55,067 nucleotides of DNA, from the NCBI GenBank assembly GCA_030525875.1, contig JAUNDV010000014.1:1-55067 (forward strand), in the 5' to 3' direction. Every line of letters starts with the position of its first letter. The first letter of the stretch is position 1. The DNA comes from Eubacteriales bacterium. GTDB taxonomy: Bacteria; Bacillota; Clostridia; Lachnospirales; Lachnospiraceae. Positions 51,383 through 55,067 of this stretch are shown in pieces. The notes under the pieces are model-generated. The model was given only the letters and a program-made list of their open reading frames with translations, made no database searches and was not told where the DNA came from. The translations under genes and the position numbers were made by a program.

Positions 51383-51613
51383 ATGACAACTTTTGTTTCA
51401 ATTATATATGTACTTCTTGGAATTGCTATATCTGTAATTGTACTTATGCAGGAAGGCAATCAGCAGGGACTTGGAAGCATTGGCGGTATGGCTGACAGCT
51501 ACTGGGGAAAGATAAAAGGTCGTTCAATGGAAGGTGCACTTGAGAAGTTCACTAAATATGGAACAGGTTTATTCTTAATCCTCGCTTTAGTTTTAAATAT
51601 TTTAATGAAGTAA
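51383..51613 (+). CDS. secG: Preprotein translocase subunit SecG
   Basis: A 76-residue protein with two membrane segments (about 5-22 and 55-74) around a glycine-rich cytosolic loop with VLMQEGNQQGLGSIGG, the conserved core of SecG. It belongs to the SecYEG channel. GGAGG precedes the start by eight bases. It comes before rnr and smpB as in most Firmicutes. Confidence 0.95.
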   Translation: MTTFVSIIYVLLGIAISVIVLMQEGNQQGLGSIGGMADSYWGKIKGRSMEGALEKFTKYGTGLFLILALVLNILMK

Positions 51614-51676
51614 TCTTGTATTTTGATGCAGACTTAATATGGGCCTGCTGTTTATCAGATATAGAAGGTGAATTTT

Positions 51677-51711
51677 AAAGCAGTCCGGGCTATGCTTAGG
51701 GCTGCTTTTTG
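51677..51711 (+). terminator. Terminator between secG and rnr
   Basis: AAAGCAG (51677-51683) pairs with CTGCTTT (51702-51708), with further pairing GGGC inside the loop, followed by a T-run. Confidence 0.75.
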
Positions 51712-51770
51712 CATAATGATAAAATTAATTTAATTTAAGGATTTTAAAATTAATTTTAACGTCCGTAATT

Positions 51771-53933
51771 TTGAAAGGTTTGGTTAAAGATTTGAATTTA
51801 GAAAAAAAGAAAAATATTATAGTTGAGCTTATGAAGGATCCTATTTATAAGCCAATGAAATTAAAAGAGCTTTGCATGCTTTTGGATATTCCAAAGGAAA
51901 AGCGGGATGAGTTTAAGCTTATTTTGGATGAGCTTTGCAAGGAAGGAAGAATAGGCGTAAGCCCAAGAGGAAAATATGGAAAGCCAGAGCTTTATACATT
52001 AACAGGTATATTTCAGTCAAATGCAAGAGGCTTTGGATTTGTTACCGTAGAAGGAAGGGAACAGGATATTTTTATTCCTGCTGACAGAATAGGTGAAGCT
52101 CTTAACGGAGATAAGGTACGCATAACGATAGAAAAGGAAGGCGGAGAAAAGAGAGCTGAAGGAAGAATAATAAAGGTTCTTGAGCATGCTAATACAGAAA
52201 TTGTTGGAATATACAGCAAGAATAAAAACTTTGGATTTGTAATACCAGATAATCAGAGAATTTTAAAGGACATTTTCATTCCGGCCGGTAAGGATAAAAA
52301 GGCCTGTAATGGAGATAAAGTCTTGGTTAAGCTTGTGAATTATGGTGACAAAAAATCAAAACCTGAAGGTGTTATAACAGAGGTTCTTGGAAATATAAGA
52401 GATAAGGGAGTAGATATACTTTCGCTTGTAAAGGCATATAATATTCCGGAGTATTTTCCTGAAGAAGTAGAAATAGAGCTTAAAAGGATACCTGATAGCG
52501 TAGAATTTGAGCAGGCAGAAGGAAGGCTGGATCTCAGGAATGTAAGCATGGTAACGATTGATGGGGATGATGCAAAGGATCTTGACGATGCTGTTTCCCT
52601 TACTTATCATGAGGACAGAGAGCTCTATGAGTTAGGCGTACATATCGCAGATGTAAGCGAATATGTCAAAGAAAAAAGCCCTCTTGATAAGGAAGCATTA
52701 AGTAGAGGTACATCGGTTTATCTTACTGACAGAGTGATTCCAATGCTTCCTAAGAAGCTATCCAATGGTATCTGCTCTCTTAATCAAGGTGAGGACAGAT
52801 TAGCACTTTCTTGTATTATGTGGATAAATACTAAGGGTGAAATAGTAGATCACAAGATAGCTGAAAGCGTTATCTGTGTAAATCGAAGAATGAGCTATAA
52901 AAATGTTGATGCAATAATTACAAAAAATGATGCAAGAAGAAAGGAACAATTTGCCGAATTTGTTCCAATGTTTATGCAGATGAAGGAGCTTTCTTCTATC
53001 CTTAGAAATAGAAGAAAACAAAGAGGTGGCATTGATTTTGATTTTCCTGAGACAAAGATTACTTTAGATGCAAAGGGAAAGCCAATAAAGATAGAGGCGG
53101 CAGAAATCAATGATGCCAACAGACTTATAGAGGATTTCATGCTGGCGGCAAATGAAACTGTTGCAGAGGAATTTTACTGGAGAGAGCTTCCATTTTTATA
53201 CAGAACGCATGAGGCACCTGAACCAGATAAGATAAGGGAGCTTGCTGCATTTGCAGGAGGTCTTGGTTTTAGTATAAGACAGCCAAAGGAAGAGCATGTA
53301 CATCCAAAGCAGATTCAGGAACTTCTCAAAAAGATAGAAGATGATCCGGCAGAGGCAGTTATAGAAAGAATGACGCTTAGGAGCATGAAGCAGGCAAGAT
53401 ATACTACAGAATGCAGCGGACATTTTGGACTTGCAGCTCCGTATTATACTCATTTTACATCTCCAATACGAAGATATCCTGATTTGCAGATACATCGTAT
53501 AATTAAAGAAAGTCTTCATGATGGAGGCTTATCCAAAAAGAGATTAATGCATTATGAGGAGATTCTTCCTGAAGTTGCCATAAAAGCTTCAACTCTTGAG
53601 AGAAGAGCAGAAGAGGCAGAGAGAGAATGCACAAAGATGAAAATGTGTGAATATATGTCAAAGCATATAGGAGAAGAATTTGATGGCATTATTTCCGGGG
53701 TCACTGCTTTTGGTCTTTATGTTGAGCTTGAAAATACATGCGAAGGAATGGTGCATGTTACTACTCTCACAGATGATTATTATGTTTATGACGAGCAAAA
53801 ACTTGAGATGAGAGGTGAGCATACATTTAAAACCTATAGTCTTGGACAGAAGGTACATATAATTGTTTCTGGAGCAGATAAACTGCTTAGGACAATTGAC
53901 TTTAGATTAGTAAAACAGAAGGTAACAGAATAA
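51771..53933 (+). CDS. rnr: Ribonuclease R
   Basis: A 720-residue 3'-5' exoribonuclease of the RNB family that degrades structured RNA and works with tmRNA in clearing faulty messages. Domains: N-terminal winged helix (about 15-75), two cold-shock domains (about 80-220), RNB catalytic domain (about 255-580) with [17 protein letters not shown], and S1 domain (about 635-715: [20 protein letters not shown]). The start is TTG; 51771 has little ribosome binding sequence and TTG at 51792 is an alternative. The stop overlaps smpB by one base. Confidence 0.95.
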   Translation: MKGLVKDLNLEKKKNIIVELMKDPIYKPMKLKELCMLLDIPKEKRDEFKLILDELCKEGRIGVSPRGKYGKPELYTLTGIFQSNARGFGFVTVEGREQDIFIPADRIGEALNGDKVRITIEKEGGEKRAEGRIIKVLEHANTEIVGIYSKNKNFGFVIPDNQRILKDIFIPAGKDKKACNGDKVLVKLVNYGDKKSKPEGVITEVLGNIRDKGVDILSLVKAYNIPEYFPEEVEIELKRIPDSVEFEQAEGRLDLRNVSMVTIDGDDAKDLDDAVSLTYHEDRELYELGVHIADVSEYVKEKSPLDKEALSRGTSVYLTDRVIPMLPKKLSNGICSLNQGEDRLALSCIMWINTKGEIVDHKIAESVICVNRRMSYKNVDAIITKNDARRKEQFAEFVPMFMQMKELSSILRNRRKQRGGIDFDFPETKITLDAKGKPIKIEAAEINDANRLIEDFMLAANETVAEEFYWRELPFLYRTHEAPEPDKIRELAAFAGGLGFSIRQPKEEHVHPKQIQELLKKIEDDPAEAVIERMTLRSMKQARYTTECSGHFGLAAPYYTHFTSPIRRYPDLQIHRIIKESLHDGGLSKKRLMHYEEILPEVAIKASTLERRAEEAERECTKMKMCEYMSKHIGEEFDGIISGVTAFGLYVELENTCEGMVHVTTLTDDYYVYDEQKLEMRGEHTFKTYSLGQKVHIIVSGADKLLRTIDFRLVKQKVTE

Positions 53934-54403
53934 TGGGTAAAGACAGTATTAAGCTTATAGCTAATAATAAAAAGGCATATCATGATTATTTCGTTGATGA
54001 GACGTATGAGGCAGGAATTGAACTTTTTGGAACTGAAGTAAAATCAATGAGATTGGGACATTGCTCAGTGAAGGAGGCTTTTATAAGACCTGACAAGGGA
54101 GAACTATATATATATGGTATGCATGTAAATCCTTACGAAAAGGGAAATATATTCAACAAAGATCCACTTAGAACAAGAAAATTACTGCTTCATAAGCAGG
54201 AAATTAACAGACTTATGGGTAAAGCTCAGGAAAAGGGTTATACCCTGGTTCCACTTCAGGTTTATTTTAAAGGTTCTCTGGTTAAGGTTCAGGTAGGACT
54301 TTGCCGGGGTAAGAAGCTTTATGATAAGAGAGAGGATATAGCTAAGAAAACTCAAAAAAGAGAGCTTGAAAGAGACTTTAAGCAGGCTAATATACGTGTG
54401 TAA
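53933..54403 (+). CDS. smpB: SsrA-binding protein SmpB
   Basis: A 156-residue OB-fold protein that carries tmRNA to stalled ribosomes. Conserved parts are [33 protein letters not shown] and the basic tail [13 protein letters not shown]. It starts in the TAATG overlap with rnr, so translation is coupled. The tmRNA it binds is encoded 76 bp away on the other strand. Confidence 0.97.
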   Translation: MGKDSIKLIANNKKAYHDYFVDETYEAGIELFGTEVKSMRLGHCSVKEAFIRPDKGELYIYGMHVNPYEKGNIFNKDPLRTRKLLLHKQEINRLMGKAQEKGYTLVPLQVYFKGSLVKVQVGLCRGKKLYDKREDIAKKTQKRELERDFKQANIRV

Positions 54404-54434
54404 GTGCATGATCAATTAGTGTTTATATGATATT

Positions 54435-54469
54435 AAAAAATCCGGACTTGATGACAAGTCCGGATTTTT
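54435..54469. terminator. Bidirectional terminator between smpB and ssrA
   Basis: AAAAAATCCGGACTTG (54435-54450) pairs with CAAGTCCGGATTTTT (54455-54469) around ATGA. A-run and T-run flank it on either side, so it suits both the plus-strand smpB and the minus-strand ssrA. Confidence 0.93.
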
Positions 54470-54478
54470 GCTATTTAG

Positions 54479-54818
54479 TGGACCTGAGGGGAATCGAACC
54501 CCTGTCCGAAAACCAATTCCTCGTTCTTCTACTATCATATTATGTCAGTTTTATTCGCTTTCATACAAAGTGACATACAGCTTTATACAAAAGCTAGCTT
54601 CATAAGTACAATATATACTCAAAGCTTTGTATATATCGTTACCTGCTTTAATCGATGCCTCTTACTTAACGAACAGGTGCGTTAAGGGAGACAAGCTGCG
54701 CTTAGGCAGCTAATGCTAAATTATCTTCAGCGTTTATATTTAGTGTTTGGAATGTAACGTATTGCCTTACGGATAGCTTCACCGACTGCATGATCCCCGT
54801 CGAAACCAGTACAAGCCC
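54479..54818 (-). ncRNA. ssrA: tmRNA
   Basis: About 340 bases on the minus strand. The 5' end GGGCTTG pairs with CAGGTCC at the 3' end, followed by an unencoded CA. GGTTTCGACGGGG near the 5' end and GGGGTTCGATTCCCC in the T-arm are diagnostic. The tag reading frame ends AEDNLALAA followed by TAA (54731-54702). The upstream codons are N-I-N; the resume codon was not settled by eye. Confidence 0.95.
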
Positions 54819-54835
54819 AAATGAAATACATGAAA

Positions 54836-54864
54836 ATATTAACATTTGAAATTATAAACGTCAA
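54836..54864 (-). promoter_or_regulatory. Promoter of ssrA
   Basis: On the minus strand, TTGACG (54864-54859) and TAATAT (54841-54836), spaced 17 bp, with the mature 5' end about 18 bases downstream, so a short leader is removed by processing. Confidence 0.75.
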
Positions 54865-54979
54865 GTTACAGTTTTCTTACATTGCTAGTAAAAAAAAGTT
54901 ATATTTGGACTCTCTTCATTTAAACTCTCTACGTTTAAATTTTCTAATGCTGTACATAAATAAAAGTATCTCTTAAAAC

Positions 54980-55010
54980 AAAAAGACATGAAACAAAAGT
55001 TCATGTCTTC
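54980..55010 (-). terminator. Terminator of tRNA-Ala
   Basis: On the minus strand, GAAGACATGAA pairs with TTCATGTCTT across a short loop (about 55010-54983) and runs into TTTTT. It begins five bases after the tRNA 3' end. Confidence 0.85.
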
Positions 55011-55014
55011 TAAG

Positions 55015-55067
55015 TGGAGATGAGGGGATTCGAACCCCTGACCCCCTGCTTGCAAGGCAGGTGCTCT
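55015..55067 (-). tRNA. tRNA-Ala (anticodon TGC), 3' part
   Basis: The minus strand shows the anticodon stem-loop CCTGC-CTTGCAA-GCAGG, the T-arm GGGGTTCGAATCCCC and the 3' end ATCTCCA. The 5' part, including the D-arm start and acceptor, lies beyond the window. Confidence 0.92.

Overview
The window is an AT-rich chromosomal segment of a Clostridia-type Firmicute, most likely an asporogenous member of the Lachnospiraceae (Lachnospira/Butyrivibrio/Pseudobutyrivibrio-like). This rests on the gene orders nusB-xseAB-ispA-dxs-tlyA-nadK-argR-recN, ispF-cysS-mrnC...rlmB and secG-rnr-smpB-ssrA, on purine-rich Shine-Dalgarno sequences, on T-box, TPP-riboswitch and CIRCE control, and on the glnA-ANTAR pair. 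No sporulation gene is present, although two of the blocks are ones that sporulating Clostridia flank with spoIIIA and spoIVB-spo0A.

Layout. 1-4900: tail of an unidentified gene, a YitT-type membrane protein, a CmpB-like membrane protein, a secreted L,D-transpeptidase, a thiamine ECF S-component (thiT, minus strand) behind a TPP riboswitch, and a ComEA-like HhH protein. 4960-14200: the Asp23/nusB/xseAB/ispA/dxs/tlyA/nadK/argR/recN housekeeping block. 14300-24880: glycogen synthase, a DUF212 membrane protein, a PpiC-like lipoprotein, PNP, CIRCE-controlled htpG, M18 aminopeptidase, a CDF cation transporter, a NusG-domain-II protein and galactokinase. 25119-27132: a small accessory cassette with a secreted papain-like protease carrying cell-wall-binding repeats and an unrecognised single-pass membrane protein. 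27200-27635: an internally deleted IS200-type element between two 38-bp repeats. 27638-32862: degV, a TSCPD protein, glnA with an ANTAR antiterminator, a CPBP protease and a glycosyltransferase. 33022-33211: tRNA-Val and tRNA-Met. 33391-44642: PAP2, lipid kinase, ispF, cysS, mrnC, tRNA-Thr and deoD (minus), rlmB, glnS, the RelA/SpoT homologue and an MBL hydrolase. 44639-51327: hemZ, a Phe T-box with pheST, a PLP-binding protein and a HAD phosphatase. 51383-55067: secG, rnr, smpB, tmRNA (minus) and the 3' part of tRNA-Ala (minus).

How they work together. Most genes are core: isoprenoid precursors (dxs, ispF, ispA), aminoacylation (cysS, glnS, pheST), RNA processing and ribosome rescue (mrnC, rlmB, tlyA, rnr, smpB, ssrA), the stringent response, nitrogen assimilation and purine salvage. 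Regulation that can be read directly includes a TPP riboswitch, a Phe T-box, a CIRCE operator over the htpG promoter, a palindrome behind the degV promoter and a hairpin enclosing the nusB ribosome binding site. The accessory content is limited to the protease/membrane-protein pair and the adjoining IS remnant. No CRISPR array, prophage or obvious defence system was found. The best candidates for something undescribed are the protease/membrane-protein pair, the structured IS200 derivative with its flanking repeats, and the charged insertions in HtpG.
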